Of a DNA stretch of 64,000 nt, positions 7,193 to 16,071 are shown piece by piece. Source of the stretch: Pseudonocardia sp. N23 (GTDB lineage Bacteria; Actinomycetota; Actinomycetes; Mycobacteriales; Pseudonocardiaceae); assembly GCF_002583555.1 (NCBI RefSeq), contig NZ_BEGX01000069.1:1-64000 (forward strand). Reading direction: 5' to 3'. Position numbers and translations under genes: made by a program. A model generated the notes under the pieces. That model worked only from the letters and a program-made list of their open reading frames with translations. It searched no databases and was not told the origin of the DNA. How positions within the stretch are numbered: position 1 is the first letter of the stretch; every line of letters starts with the position of its first letter.

Positions 7193-8871
7193 CCCAGCAC
7201 CAGCTCCCGGTAGCGGGCGTCGTCGCGCAGCAGGTCGGAGTGGGTGCCGTCGGCGCGCACCCGGCCCGACTCGACGAGCACCACCCGGTCGGCGACGGCC
7301 AGCAGCGCCGGGCTCGCCGTGACGACGACCGTCGTGCGACCGCGCCGGGCCGCGCGCAACCCGTCGGCGATCCGGGCCTCCGTGACGGCGTCGACGGCCG
7401 TCGTGGGGTCGTGCAGGACGAGGACGGCCGGGTCGGCGGCCACCGCGCGGGCCAGCGCGACGCGTTGGCGCTGCCCACCCGACAACGACGTGCCGCGGTC
7501 GCCGACCTCCGTCTCGGAACCCGTGGGGAGCCCGGCGACGACCTCGTCGGCCTGCGCGGCCCGCATCGCCGGCCCGGGGTCGGTCCCCGCGGGCGCGGCG
7601 GCCAGCACGTTCTCGCGCACGGACCCGGTGAACAGCAGGGCGTCGTGACCGGCCACCAGCACCGCCCGGCGCGCCGCGGCGGGCGACCGCGCGGTGAGCC
7701 CGACGCCGTCCACCTCGACCGTGCCGTGCTCCGGGTCGGTCTCTCGCCCCAGACAGTCCAGGAGCACGACCGCCTCGTCGGCGGTCGCGACGACGCCTAC
7801 GAAACCGCCGGCCGCAACGTCGAGATCGAGGCCGTCGCGCAGCGCGCCGTGGCGAAGGCCCCGCACCCGCAACGCGCCCCCGGCGGGCTCGACCTCGCCG
7901 TCGCCACCGACCGCGGGAGGCTCCGCGAGCACGGCCGCGATCCGGGCCGCCGACGCCCGGGCCTGCGCCAGCCTGCCGTTGACCCAGCCGAACACCTCGA
8001 GCGGCCCGATCAGGAACTGCGCCAGTCCCACCGCCGACACCAGCTCGCCGACGCTCAGCGCACCCCCCGCCGCCAGCCGGCCGCCCACCAGCGCGACGAG
8101 CGCGAGGAACAGGCCGTTCATGGCGAGGACCGTGCCCGAGTACCAGGCCTGGGCGCCGGTGGCGCGCAACGTCGCCCCCAGCGCGAGGCGGCTCGTCAGC
8201 CGGTAGCGGTCGAGGGCGGCGCGTTCGGCCCCGATGCCCTTGAGGACCCGGACCCCGGTCACCAGGTCCGCGGCCACCCCCGCGGCGCGCGCCGCCCGCT
8301 CCTGCTCCGGCCCGCTGCGCCGCTCCAGCGGCTTGCCCAGCAGGTGCACGAGGAACAGCAGCGGCGGCGTTCCCAACAGGATCAGCAGGCCGAGCGGCAC
8401 CGAGATGCGCAGCAGCGCGACCGCCGCCACCACCAGCGCCGCCACCGCCGCGAGCGCCGCCGGAAGCGCGAACCCCAGCGCGGCGACCCGTTGCGCGTCG
8501 GACACCGCGATCCCCGCCAGCGCCCCCGGGAGCCGGCCCGCTTCCGCGCCGCCACGCGGGTCGAGGACCCGGTCGGCGATCCGCAGCCGCAGCCGCTGGT
8601 CGGTGCGCACCGACGTCATCGCCGCGACCCGCGCGCCGTAGCGGTAGGACAGCGACAGCACCGCGAAGTCCACGGCCAGCACCGCCAGCCAGAACACCAG
8701 GTCGCCGATGCCGCCGCCGTCGACCGCGCGGTCGATCACCACACCCACCAGGACCGGCACCATCGCCTCGCCCGCCTGGTGGCCGACGAGCAGCACCCCG
8801 GCCCCGGACAGGCCTCGACGGGCCTCGCGGACGGTGTCGCGCAGCACTCGCGCACCCGTCACCCCCACCAC
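7189..8871 (-). CDS. ABC exporter half-transporter lacking a Walker A motif
   Basis: A 560-residue ABC exporter half with a membrane domain (residues about 20-300) and a nucleotide-binding domain. Where Walker A should be, the sequence reads VATADEAVVLL (360-370), with no GxxGxGK and no lysine. The signature LSGGQ (463-467) is perfect. Walker B is AVLVLHD followed by Pro instead of the catalytic Glu. The H-loop histidine is also missing (VTASPAL). In the heterodimer with the downstream gene, this LSGGQ completes the single competent ATP site, while the other site cannot hydrolyse ATP. The start is GTG at 8871. The pair is translationally coupled. Confidence 0.9.
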   Translation of the reverse strand: MVGVTGARVLRDTVREARRGLSGAGVLLVGHQAGEAMVPVLVGVVIDRAVDGGGIGDLVFWLAVLAVDFAVLSLSYRYGARVAAMTSVRTDQRLRLRIADRVLDPRGGAEAGRLPGALAGIAVSDAQRVAALGFALPAALAAVAALVVAAVALLRISVPLGLLILLGTPPLLFLVHLLGKPLERRSGPEQERAARAAGVAADLVTGVRVLKGIGAERAALDRYRLTSRLALGATLRATGAQAWYSGTVLAMNGLFLALVALVGGRLAAGGALSVGELVSAVGLAQFLIGPLEVFGWVNGRLAQARASAARIAAVLAEPPAVGGDGEVEPAGGALRVRGLRHGALRDGLDLDVAAGGFVGVVATADEAVVLLDCLGRETDPEHGTVEVDGVGLTARSPAAARRAVLVAGHDALLFTGSVRENVLAAAPAGTDPGPAMRAAQADEVVAGLPTGSETEVGDRGTSLSGGQRQRVALARAVAADPAVLVLHDPTTAVDAVTEARIADGLRAARRGRTTVVVTASPALLAVADRVVLVESGRVRADGTHSDLLRDDARYRELVLG

Positions 8872-8907
8872 GGGGCCGAGGCTACGGGACGAACCGGACT
8901 CCCTCGA

Positions 8908-9564
8908 TCACCAGGCCGAGCCCAGGTCGGCGTGTGCGGACACCCAGGCGTGCATGACGATCCCGGCCGCCACCCCGGCGTTGATGGAGCGCGTCGACCC
9001 GAACTGCGCGATCGAGACCAGCGTCGACGCAGCCTCCCGCGCCACGTCGGTCAGCCCGGGCCCCTCCTGCCCGAACAGCAGCACGCACTCCCGCGGCAAC
9101 GTCGTCTCCTCCAGCCGCACCGCGCCCGTCGTGTTGTCGACGGCCACGATCGGCAGCCCGCGCTCACCCGCCCAGGTGCGCAGCGCGGCGGCGTCCCCGT
9201 GGTGGTGCAGGGTCTGGTATCGGTCGGTGACCATGGCGCCGCGGCGGTTCCAGCGGCGCCGTCCGACGATGTGCACACCCGCTGCCGCGAACGCGTTGGC
9301 CGTGCGCACGACCGTGCCGATGTTGTGGTCGTGGCCGAAGTTCTCGATGGCGACGTGGAAGGGGTGCGCGCGCGAGGCCAGGTCGGCGACGACGGCCTCC
9401 CGACGCCAGTACCGGTACCTGTCGACGACGTTGCGCCGGTCGCCGGCCGCCAGCAGCTCGGGGTCGTAGCAGGGGTCGTCCGGCAGCGGGCCCGCCCACG
9501 GCCCGACCCCCACCTGCCCGGGCACGGCCCACTCGGTCGCCCCTGCGTCATCGAGCTCCGTCAC
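8908..9564 (-). CDS. TrmH/SpoU-family RNA methyltransferase
   Basis: A SPOUT-class 2'-O-ribose RNA methyltransferase that uses S-adenosylmethionine. All three SpoU motifs are visible: NIGTVVRTANAF, LLFGQEGPGLT and SINAGVAAGIVMHAW; together they form the knotted cofactor site. The rRNA or tRNA target cannot be told from sequence. GTG 9564 (VTELDDAG) is chosen; in-frame GTGs at 9582 and 9645 are alternatives, and a GGAGG stretch lies about 14 bases upstream of 9582. Rv0380c, just before pyrE in M. tuberculosis, appears to be the syntenic counterpart. Confidence 0.87.
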   Translation of the reverse strand: MTELDDAGATEWAVPGQVGVGPWAGPLPDDPCYDPELLAAGDRRNVVDRYRYWRREAVVADLASRAHPFHVAIENFGHDHNIGTVVRTANAFAAAGVHIVGRRRWNRRGAMVTDRYQTLHHHGDAAALRTWAGERGLPIVAVDNTTGAVRLEETTLPRECVLLFGQEGPGLTDVAREAASTLVSIAQFGSTRSINAGVAAGIVMHAWVSAHADLGSAW

Positions 9565-9623
9565 GCGCCCATGGTCGCTCACGAGGTGGACGTCACCCCT
9601 CCGGGTCGGCGGCCGCCCTGCTC

Positions 9624-9647
9624 GGGATGCACCGCGCGAGTGCACCC
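9624..9647 (-). terminator. Short hairpin after the FtsH-like gene
   Basis: GGGATGCAC (9624-9632) and GTGCACCC pair around a 7-base loop, with one bulged base. It lies just past the FtsH-like stop codon and before the methyltransferase start. There is no U-tract, so terminator function is tentative. Confidence 0.4.
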
Positions 9648-9652
9648 GGCAC

Positions 9653-12061
9653 TCACAGGCCGTCGGGCCTCGGGTTCGCGGCGGCGGTCGTCGGGGAGTC
9701 CTCGTGCCGGTGCACCACCGGCAGCGCGAGCTGCACCCCGGTGTGGCCGACGTGCGCGCCGACCGCGGCGGCGTGGTACTCCTCCAGCCTCGCGAGGAAC
9801 TGCCCGTCGCCGTAGATGCGGCCGTCGACCGACGGGCCGACCGTGCCGTTCATGACCGCCTCGACGTCCTCCCCGGAGAGCGTCTTGTGCGTCTCCAGCG
9901 CGTGGGCCACCGCGAGCACCGCGGACCTGTTGTCCTGCAGGATCTGTTCGGCCCGGTCGAGCAGGCGGCCGAGGTGGTCCTCGATGCGGTCGGCGAGTGC
10001 CCGCCGCAGGACGGCCTCGGTGGGCTCGTTCTTGCCGGGCGCGCCCTTGCCACCGCCAGGGCTGCCGACCTCCAGTCGGCGCGCCGTCGAGTAGGACGAC
10101 ACCGTCGATCCCATGCCCCAGAAGCCCTCCATGAAGGAGGCGAGGGTCGTCGCCGACTCCAGGTCGCCGGACACACCCGACGAGCTGTCGCCGTCGAAGA
10201 ACATCCGTTCCCCGGCCAGCGAGGCGAGGGAGACGAGGATGTCGGCCTCGTACTCCGAGCGCCAGCGGGTGAACTGGTCCTCCGGCGGGATGCTGGCGAC
10301 CATGCCGAGGTAGTCGGAGCCCTTCTCGATCGTCGCGAGGTCGATCTCCATGTGCTCGCGCACCCGGAAGGCGACGACGGCGTGGCAGCCCTCGTGCACG
10401 GCGACGGCGTGCCGTTCGCGCTCGATGTACTCGACGTCCTCGGGCGGGCCGAGGTCCTTGAGCTGCTTGGCGCGCAACACGTCGCGCCAGGTGATGACCT
10501 CGCGGCCGTCGCGGATCGCAGTGATCAGGGCTTCGTTGACGAGGTCCTTGATCGTCGCGCCGGTGGCGTACGGGGTGATGGTGGCGAGCTTGTCGAGGTG
10601 CTCGTCGTCGAGCTCGTGCGGGACCTTGTCGAAGTAGCCCTGGTAGGTGCGGATGCGCCCGGCCTTGCTCGGGTAGCCGACCTTGTAGATGCGGTCGATG
10701 CGGCCCGGCCGCAGCAGCGCCTCGTCGAGTGCCTCGGGCATGTTCGTGGCCATCATGACGAGGATCCGGTACTTCGGCGGCGGCTTGGGCCGCATGCCGA
10801 GCACCCGCCGTCCCCACCGGTTGAGCAGGCCGCGCGGCTTCTTCAGGCCGGAGAGCTCGGTGAGCAGCGCCTGCAGCGTGCCCATGCCGCCACCGCCGCC
10901 ACCGTTCATGCCCCCACCCATGACGAACCGGCTGCGCCGCTCGGGTTCCGGCGCCGGCATCGAGCGCATCGCCTCGCGGGTGAGCAGCGAGCGGGTGTCG
11001 TCGGACAGGTACGAGAAGCCGTGGCAGCCGGTGGCCTGGAACGGTGACGGCGCCATGCCGCGCGGCCCGCCGCCGGGCCCGACCTGGGCGAGCGAGCCGC
11101 GGTTGCCCAGCGCGTCGGCCTCGTCGAAGAAGACGATGACGCCGCCGTAGCGCAGGGACAGCTTGCGCAGCTTCCGGAACAGCGACTTGACCTTGAGGAT
11201 GCCGACGCCCATGAACATGTTGATGAACGCGCCGGGGTCGACGAAGACGTAGGGCCTGCCGGTCTCGCCGGCGACGGCCTCGGCCATCAGCGTCTTTCCG
11301 GTGCCGGGCGGTCCCCAGAGCAGGATGCCGCCGGGCACGTAGCCGCCCTTGGCCTCGATCTCCTCGGGCCGCTCCAGGTACATGATGTTCTCGCGGATGC
11401 GGTCGAGGACGTGGTCCTGGCCCCAGACGTCGGTGAACCGGGTCTTGATGTCGTCGGGGTAGTAGGTGTCGACTCCGCCGCGTGACAGCAGCCAGAACAG
11501 CCCGATGAACTGGAACGCGATGAAGAAGAAGGCGAACAGCAGCTGCAGGATCAGCGGCAGCGCCTGCCACACCAGCGCGGGCAGCTGGAACACCGCGAGG
11601 ATCGGCGACGTCTCCAGGATCGCGGCGGCGATGAACGCGAACAGCACCAGGAACGCGACGACCTTGATCAGGCGGCTGAGGCGGAACCGGGTCCAGTCGG
11701 AGAACCGCTTCCTCACGGCCCGGTCGAAGCCACCGAACACCTTCTCGGTCCAGAACCGGTGGTAGCCGGCGGAGCGCTCGGCGACGACGTAGTGCACCTG
11801 ACGCAGCAGCTCCAGGCCGGCCAGCCAGATCAGCCACTGCGACTGGTGGAGCTGGATGCGCAGCGAGTCCGCGAAGGAGATCAGCGGGTTGTCCGCCATC
11901 GCGGCCCAGACGATGACGAAGAACGCCACGGCGAACAGCAGGAGCAGCCGGATGCGGTTCCACAGCGGCAGCGGCTTGCGGGTGGCGGGCCGTTCCGGCG
12001 CCGGGGCGTGGTGGGTCTCCTCCGCGCCGGGTCCGGGTTTCGTCAGGTCGGGGGCCGTCAT
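9653..12061 (-). CDS. FtsH-like membrane AAA+ zinc metalloprotease
   Basis: An 802-residue protein. Residues 35-195 hold four to five hydrophobic segments, more than the two of classical FtsH. The AAA module has Walker A GPPGTGKT (250-257), a pore loop FINMFMGVG (279-287), Walker B VIVFFDEAD (308-316), and sensor 1/arginine-finger region MMATN...RPGRIDR (436-457). An unusual insert of about 110 residues, Gly/Pro-rich, separates Walker B from sensor 1. The peptidase zinc motif is HEGCH (556-560), and the later SGDLESAT stretch supplies the third acidic ligand. It should extract and degrade membrane or envelope proteins. It is distinct from housekeeping FtsH. The ATG overlaps the stop of an upstream lipoprotein gene, suggesting a joint function. 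Confidence 0.9.
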   Translation of the reverse strand: MTAPDLTKPGPGAEETHHAPAPERPATRKPLPLWNRIRLLLLFAVAFFVIVWAAMADNPLISFADSLRIQLHQSQWLIWLAGLELLRQVHYVVAERSAGYHRFWTEKVFGGFDRAVRKRFSDWTRFRLSRLIKVVAFLVLFAFIAAAILETSPILAVFQLPALVWQALPLILQLLFAFFFIAFQFIGLFWLLSRGGVDTYYPDDIKTRFTDVWGQDHVLDRIRENIMYLERPEEIEAKGGYVPGGILLWGPPGTGKTLMAEAVAGETGRPYVFVDPGAFINMFMGVGILKVKSLFRKLRKLSLRYGGVIVFFDEADALGNRGSLAQVGPGGGPRGMAPSPFQATGCHGFSYLSDDTRSLLTREAMRSMPAPEPERRSRFVMGGGMNGGGGGGMGTLQALLTELSGLKKPRGLLNRWGRRVLGMRPKPPPKYRILVMMATNMPEALDEALLRPGRIDRIYKVGYPSKAGRIRTYQGYFDKVPHELDDEHLDKLATITPYATGATIKDLVNEALITAIRDGREVITWRDVLRAKQLKDLGPPEDVEYIERERHAVAVHEGCHAVVAFRVREHMEIDLATIEKGSDYLGMVASIPPEDQFTRWRSEYEADILVSLASLAGERMFFDGDSSSGVSGDLESATTLASFMEGFWGMGSTVSSYSTARRLEVGSPGGGKGAPGKNEPTEAVLRRALADRIEDHLGRLLDRAEQILQDNRSAVLAVAHALETHKTLSGEDVEAVMNGTVGPSVDGRIYGDGQFLARLEEYHAAAVGAHVGHTGVQLALPVVHRHEDSPTTAAANPRPDGL

Positions 12062-12762
12062 GGGCTGTCCTCCCGCACGGTGAACGAGTTGACGACGCCC
12101 TCGATCTCCGACTGCCGCTTCTGGAAACAGTCGAGGGAGCAGCGGGCGATCGCCACGTAGACCTTGCTGGCGTCGTCGTTGATGTAGCCGATCTGGTCGA
12201 ACACCTGCGGCGGCCCGCCGTCGACGCGGTAGCCGAAGACGGTGTGCACGCCGCGGACCCCGTGGCCGGGAGTGAGCACCTCGTCGAGGAGGAGCTGGAA
12301 GTCGCTGAGCCGCGACGCGGAGCCGCCGAGCATCGATCCCTGGCGGGCGGAGTCGGAGACGGGGAACCGGAAGTCGCGGACAAGGTCGAGGCTGATCTGG
12401 CCGCGGGTCTTCGCGGGGACCCCGTCGACGCTCACCAGGACGACGGGTGAGGCGACGTCGGCGTCGAACATGTGCTGCAGCGCCGGGCTCTCGCCGGCGT
12501 CGTAGCCGACGATCCAGGTGCCGTCGGCGCTGCTCTTCGCGGGCGGGCTGCCGAGGGCCTGGGTGAACTGTCCCGGATCGATCTGACGCCACGTGTTGGG
12601 CACTTTCAGATACGTCTTGTCGGCGCTGTTGGTGACGTATTGCGCGCTGGGTCCGCCGCAGCCGGCCAGGAGGGCGGCCACGATCGTGGCCAGGCAGAAG
12701 AACGGTAAAACGGACCTTCTGGGTGTTCTACGCAATCCTCTTCGCAGGCGCGGGAAAATCAT
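12058..12762 (-). CDS. Lipoprotein translationally coupled to the FtsH-like protease
   Basis: A 234-residue predicted lipoprotein. A basic N terminus (MIFPRLRRGLRR) and hydrophobic core are followed by the lipobox LLAGC, so the mature protein should be anchored by Cys outside the membrane. The mature part has no recognised domain; it contains two cysteines close together (CSLDC), which could form a disulfide. The ATG at 12762 is chosen because a GGGGGGAG ribosome binding site precedes it and the lipobox sits at the usual distance; an upstream extension exists but would break the signal peptide. The stop overlaps the protease start (ATGA), so it may be an adaptor or substrate receptor for that protease. 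Confidence 0.82.
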   Translation of the reverse strand: MIFPRLRRGLRRTPRRSVLPFFCLATIVAALLAGCGGPSAQYVTNSADKTYLKVPNTWRQIDPGQFTQALGSPPAKSSADGTWIVGYDAGESPALQHMFDADVASPVVLVSVDGVPAKTRGQISLDLVRDFRFPVSDSARQGSMLGGSASRLSDFQLLLDEVLTPGHGVRGVHTVFGYRVDGGPPQVFDQIGYINDDASKVYVAIARCSLDCFQKRQSEIEGVVNSFTVREDSP

Positions 12763-12890
12763 CGAGCTCCCCCCGACGTGACCCTCTCGTGACCGAATCC
12801 GAGTATTCGGCACGAAAGTGACGGTTACCTGCGCCGAACAGGTTGCACGATTGTTTCGGCCACGCGCGCAGGACCGTCCGTCACCCGATC

Positions 12891-12923
12891 GGCGGGCCCG
12901 GCGGAGGGGCCGCCGGGCCCGCC
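12891..12923 (-). terminator. Perfect 14-bp hairpin after pyrE
   Basis: GGCGGGCCCGGCGG (12891-12904) and its exact complement (12910-12923) flank a 5-base loop, AGGGG. It lies 28 bases past the pyrE stop. It has no U-tract, as is common for actinobacterial terminators. Confidence 0.65.
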
Positions 12924-12951
12924 CACGCCCGTCCGGGCTAGAGGCGCCCGG

Positions 12952-13503
12952 TCAGAGGCCGAGGTCGGCGAGACCCAGCAGCGCCCGGTAGGGCAGCCCC
13001 TCGGCCTCGATCGCCTCCTTGGCGCCGGTGTCGCGGTCGACGACCGTCGCGACGCCCACGATCTCCGCCCCGGTCTCGCGGACCGCGCGCACCGCCGTGA
13101 GCACCGAGCCACCCGTGGTCGACGTGTCCTCCACCACGAGCACGCGGCGTCCCGCGATGTCCGGGCCCTCGACGAGCCGCTGCATGCCGTGCTCCTTCGT
13201 CGCCTTGCGGACGACGAACGCGTCGAGGGCGACTCCGTCGGCCGCGGCGGAGTGCAGCATCGCATCGGCGACCGGGTCGGCACCGAGGGTCAGGCCACCG
13301 ACGGCCTGGTAGTCCCAGTCGGCGGTGAGCACCCGCAACAGCCTGCCGACCAGCGGCGCGGCCTCGTGCTGCAGCGTGACCCGGCGCAGGTCGACGTAGT
13401 AGTCGGCCTCGGCACCCGACGCGAGCGTGACCTTGCCGTGCACCACGCCCAGCTCGCGGACGAGCGCGGCGAGGCGGACGCGGTCGGAGTCGGAGTCACT
13501 CAA
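12952..13503 (-). CDS. pyrE: Orotate phosphoribosyltransferase
   Basis: A 183-residue enzyme of de novo pyrimidine synthesis that joins orotate and PRPP to make orotidine 5'-phosphate in the cytoplasm. The PRPP-binding signature is RVLVVEDTSTTGGS, and the family's SGAEADYYVDLRR and GGLTLGADP stretches are present. Sequence and length agree closely with mycobacterial PyrE. The start is TTG at 13503, supported by GAAAGG 8 bases upstream; no better ATG or GTG exists nearby. Its upstream neighbour is an SDR gene on the same strand 24 bases away, so they are probably co-transcribed. Confidence 0.95.
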   Translation of the reverse strand: MSDSDSDRVRLAALVRELGVVHGKVTLASGAEADYYVDLRRVTLQHEAAPLVGRLLRVLTADWDYQAVGGLTLGADPVADAMLHSAAADGVALDAFVVRKATKEHGMQRLVEGPDIAGRRVLVVEDTSTTGGSVLTAVRAVRETGAEIVGVATVVDRDTGAKEAIEAEGLPYRALLGLADLGL

Positions 13504-13527
13504 TGGATGTGCCTTTCTCGAAGGAGC

Positions 13528-14298
13528 TCAACGACGCCGCGACATGCGCGCGGTGAGGCGGCGGACCACCCCGCGCGGCAGCACGTCCGCGACGCCGACG
13601 ATCGTCTTGTACTGGCGGCTGGGCACCGACACCACCCGGCCACGGGCGAGGTCGGCCAGGCAGTCGTCGACGACGCGCTCGGCGTCGAGCCACAGCGGTC
13701 CGCTGCGGTCGCCCACGTTCATGCCCGCCCGCTCGTGGAACTCGGTGCGCACGAACCCGGGGCAGAGCACCATCGCCCGCACCCCCGTCCCCGCCGACGA
13801 GGCGGCGACCGCCTCGGTGAACGAGGTGACCCACGCCTTGTCGGCGCTGTAGATCGAACCCTGGCCCGGAACCAGCCCCAGCACGCTGGAGACGTTGACG
13901 ACCGCGCCCCGGCCCCGGCCCACCATGCCGGGCAGGACCGCCCGGGTCAGGTGCATGACGGCGGTGACGTTGACGTCGTGCTGGTGCTGCAGGTCCTCGG
14001 GACTGGTGTCGACGAACCGCTCCCGGTGCGACATCCCCGCGTTGTTGACCAGCAGGTCGACGGGCGAGCGGTCGGGATCGGCCAGCCGGGCGGCGACGCG
14101 GGTGCGGGCACCTGCGTCGGCCAGGTCGGCGGCCAGCACCTCGACCGTCGAGCCACGGCCGCGCAGCCGGTGCGCCGTCGCCTCCAGCCGCTCCTCGTCA
14201 CGGGCGACGAGGACGAGGTCGTATCCGTCGGAGGCCAGGCGCGCGGCGAACGCGGCGCCGATGCCCGCGGTCGCTCCGGTGATCAGGGCGGTCGGCAC
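13528..14298 (-). CDS. Short-chain dehydrogenase/reductase
   Basis: A 256-residue classical SDR with the NAD(P)-binding TGATAGIG motif at residues 7-14, the NNAG motif, and a catalytic set Ser (NVSSVLGL) and YSADK (Tyr-x-x-x-Lys). The C terminus is basic and may approach the membrane ([15 protein letters not shown]). Arg residues after the second strand (VARDEERL) hint at NADPH preference. The substrate is unknown. The gene lies between pyrE and the DUF-type membrane gene, all on one strand. Confidence 0.92.
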   Translation of the reverse strand: MPTALITGATAGIGAAFAARLASDGYDLVLVARDEERLEATAHRLRGRGSTVEVLAADLADAGARTRVAARLADPDRSPVDLLVNNAGMSHRERFVDTSPEDLQHQHDVNVTAVMHLTRAVLPGMVGRGRGAVVNVSSVLGLVPGQGSIYSADKAWVTSFTEAVAASSAGTGVRAMVLCPGFVRTEFHERAGMNVGDRSGPLWLDAERVVDDCLADLARGRVVSVPSRQYKTIVGVADVLPRGVVRRLTARMSRRR

Positions 14299-14342
14299 GC
14301 GACGACCCTAACCAGCGGACCGGTGACCGGTCCCTGCCCGGG

Positions 14343-15020
14343 TCAGCTCTTGCCGGAGTCGGGCTTGCTCAGGCGGTGGCGGGCCGCACCCTGGCCCTCC
14401 TCGAGGGCGTGGGCGACCTCGGCCATGTCGGCGAGCAGGTCCTGCAGGCGTTCGGTGGTGGCGTCGACGGGCGCGGCGGCGAGGACCCAGGCGTCCTCTG
14501 CCCACAGCAGCTCGATGTCGTCGCCGACCGCGTTGCCTGCTTCGGCGAGCTCCGGGGTGAGCAGCGGCTTGACGGCCTCGGCGTCGGAGACGAAGGCGTA
14601 GCGCTCGCCGACGGGGGCGAGCAGGTCGAGGCCGGCGTCGTCGGGCAGGGGTGCCGACGGCAGCCGCAGCTCGACCGCGGCGGGCAGCTGCGACTGCACC
14701 TGCACCGCGGCGAGGACGGAGCTGATCCGGCCGTGCTGCTCGTGGTCGAACACATAGGCCTGACGCGGTCCCTGGTGCGTGGGGACGTTGCCGCTCACCA
14801 TGTTCCGGGCGATGCCGGGGCCGCCCTGGTGGATGGTCCCGTAGCGCCAGCGGCTGGGCAGGACGGGATCGCTCTCGACGAACTCCCACTCCCGCAGTGC
14901 CGCCCAGCGCCTGCGGTCCCGGGTACCCCCGTCGCCGCGGGTGCGGTCGGCGATCAGGAGGCCGATCCCGGCCAGGAGCGCGACCACGGCGATGACGAAC
15001 CAGACCGACGCGTTGCCCAC
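14343..15020 (-). CDS. Membrane-anchored conserved protein between pyrE and clpB
   Basis: A 225-residue protein with one N-terminal membrane helix (residues about 5-25) followed by a soluble domain of unknown fold, ending in a charged, probably helical tail. No catalytic motif is recognised. In M. tuberculosis a conserved secreted or membrane protein (Rv0383c) sits in the same place between pyrE and clpB, so this is likely its counterpart, but similarity was not tested. The start ATG at 15020 puts the hydrophobic helix right at the N terminus, as expected for a signal-anchor. Confidence 0.75.
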   Translation of the reverse strand: MGNASVWFVIAVVALLAGIGLLIADRTRGDGGTRDRRRWAALREWEFVESDPVLPSRWRYGTIHQGGPGIARNMVSGNVPTHQGPRQAYVFDHEQHGRISSVLAAVQVQSQLPAAVELRLPSAPLPDDAGLDLLAPVGERYAFVSDAEAVKPLLTPELAEAGNAVGDDIELLWAEDAWVLAAAPVDATTERLQDLLADMAEVAHALEEGQGAARHRLSKPDSGKS

Positions 15021-15102
15021 GGCGCGGAGACTAGCCGCGCAGGCCGCCGACGTCGGCGTAACGCGCCGTCACTCGCCCGTTCGGCGTGCCGGAACCATCC
15101 GG

Positions 15103-16071
15103 TCAGCCCGCCATCTCCTTCTTCTCCTGCTCCGCCTGCACCGACTCGTCGAAGTCGGTGAGTGTCGAGCCGACCTTCTTCGAGCCCAGCTTCTTCTCGG
15201 CCGCGACGACCGGCTGGGGCAGGCCCGACGGGTTCGCACCCATCCACCTGCCGAAGTCGGGCCGCAGCTGCCACGCCACGGCCTTGACCGTCGTCGCCTT
15301 CTGCGCGAGCTCACCGAGCCGCTGGATCAGGTCGGTGAGGCGCTGGGAGGCGAGACCGAGCGTGTCGAGGAGCTTCTCGATCAGGTGGGCGAACCTGCGC
15401 GCCAAGGTGATCGCTTTCGCGACGACCATGGCGACGAACGCCACCAGCGACGTCCCGACCGTGACCACCGACGCCGCCGCGGCGGCCAGGAGCGGGCCGA
15501 TCAGCCCGCCGACGAAGTCGGCGATGGCGTCACGGATGATCGAGCGGACGGTCGCCTGGCTCGCCGCGGTGTCCATCGTCTCGTTCGCGAGCCGGGCCGC
15601 CTCGACGCCGGCGGCGGCGATCGCGGACGTCCACTCGCGGGCGCGGGCGCGGTACGCATCGGCGGCGGCGCCCTCCCAGCCGGAGACGCCGTCGAGTGCC
15701 GCCGCGCCGTCACCGGCGACGACCTTCAGGTGCTTCGAGACGTTCGCCCAGGTCTTGGCGTGGGCCTTGATCGCGTCGGGGTCGCCCGCGAGGGCGTCGA
15801 GCGGCTCGCGCAGGAACGAGATGTGCTCGATCGCCCAGCCCACACCGGCCGAGGTCAGGCTGCCGAACGGGTCGGTGAGTACGCCGAGCGCGTCGATGCC
15901 GGCGATGACGCCCTTCACCGCGATCGACGTGGCGTCGCCGCTGCCGACCTCCTCGATCGCTTGGGCGCCGCTCTCCACGAAACCCGCACCGGCGTACCAG
16001 TCGGTGTCGTCGTCCGGCGTCGCGACGAGAGGCTCGGCCGTCCCACGATCGGCGATCTCGGTGGCCGTCAC
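15103..16071 (-). CDS. WXG100-like type VII secretion target with C-terminal extension
   Basis: A 322-residue protein. The middle contains a WEG turn between two predicted helices (GVSGWEGAAADAYRARAREW, about residues 129-148), the hallmark of WXG100/ESX-type helical hairpins. Behind it are a long hydrophobic, Ala/Val-rich helical stretch and a basic C-terminal region with no known toxin motif. Proteins of this layout are exported by ESX/type VII systems. The GTG start at 16071 overlaps the stop of the EspC-like gene (GTGA). No secretion ATPase (EccC) is present in the window, so export would depend on an apparatus encoded elsewhere. Confidence 0.75.
   Translation of the reverse strand: MTATEIADRGTAEPLVATPDDDTDWYAGAGFVESGAQAIEEVGSGDATSIAVKGVIAGIDALGVLTDPFGSLTSAGVGWAIEHISFLREPLDALAGDPDAIKAHAKTWANVSKHLKVVAGDGAAALDGVSGWEGAAADAYRARAREWTSAIAAAGVEAARLANETMDTAASQATVRSIIRDAIADFVGGLIGPLLAAAAASVVTVGTSLVAFVAMVVAKAITLARRFAHLIEKLLDTLGLASQRLTDLIQRLGELAQKATTVKAVAWQLRPDFGRWMGANPSGLPQPVVAAEKKLGSKKVGSTLTDFDESVQAEQEKKEMAG

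Noticed and set aside
3914..7213. A very long plus-strand open frame (about 1100 codons)
   Set aside because: It lies antisense to four well-supported genes (hypothetical, PNPOx-like, ABC); the translation is Arg/Pro/Gly-rich with no domain. High GC makes such antisense frames common.
6850..9855. Long plus-strand open frame over the second ABC gene and methyltransferase
   Set aside because: Low-complexity Arg/His/Gln-rich antisense frame; the minus-strand genes carry clear motifs.
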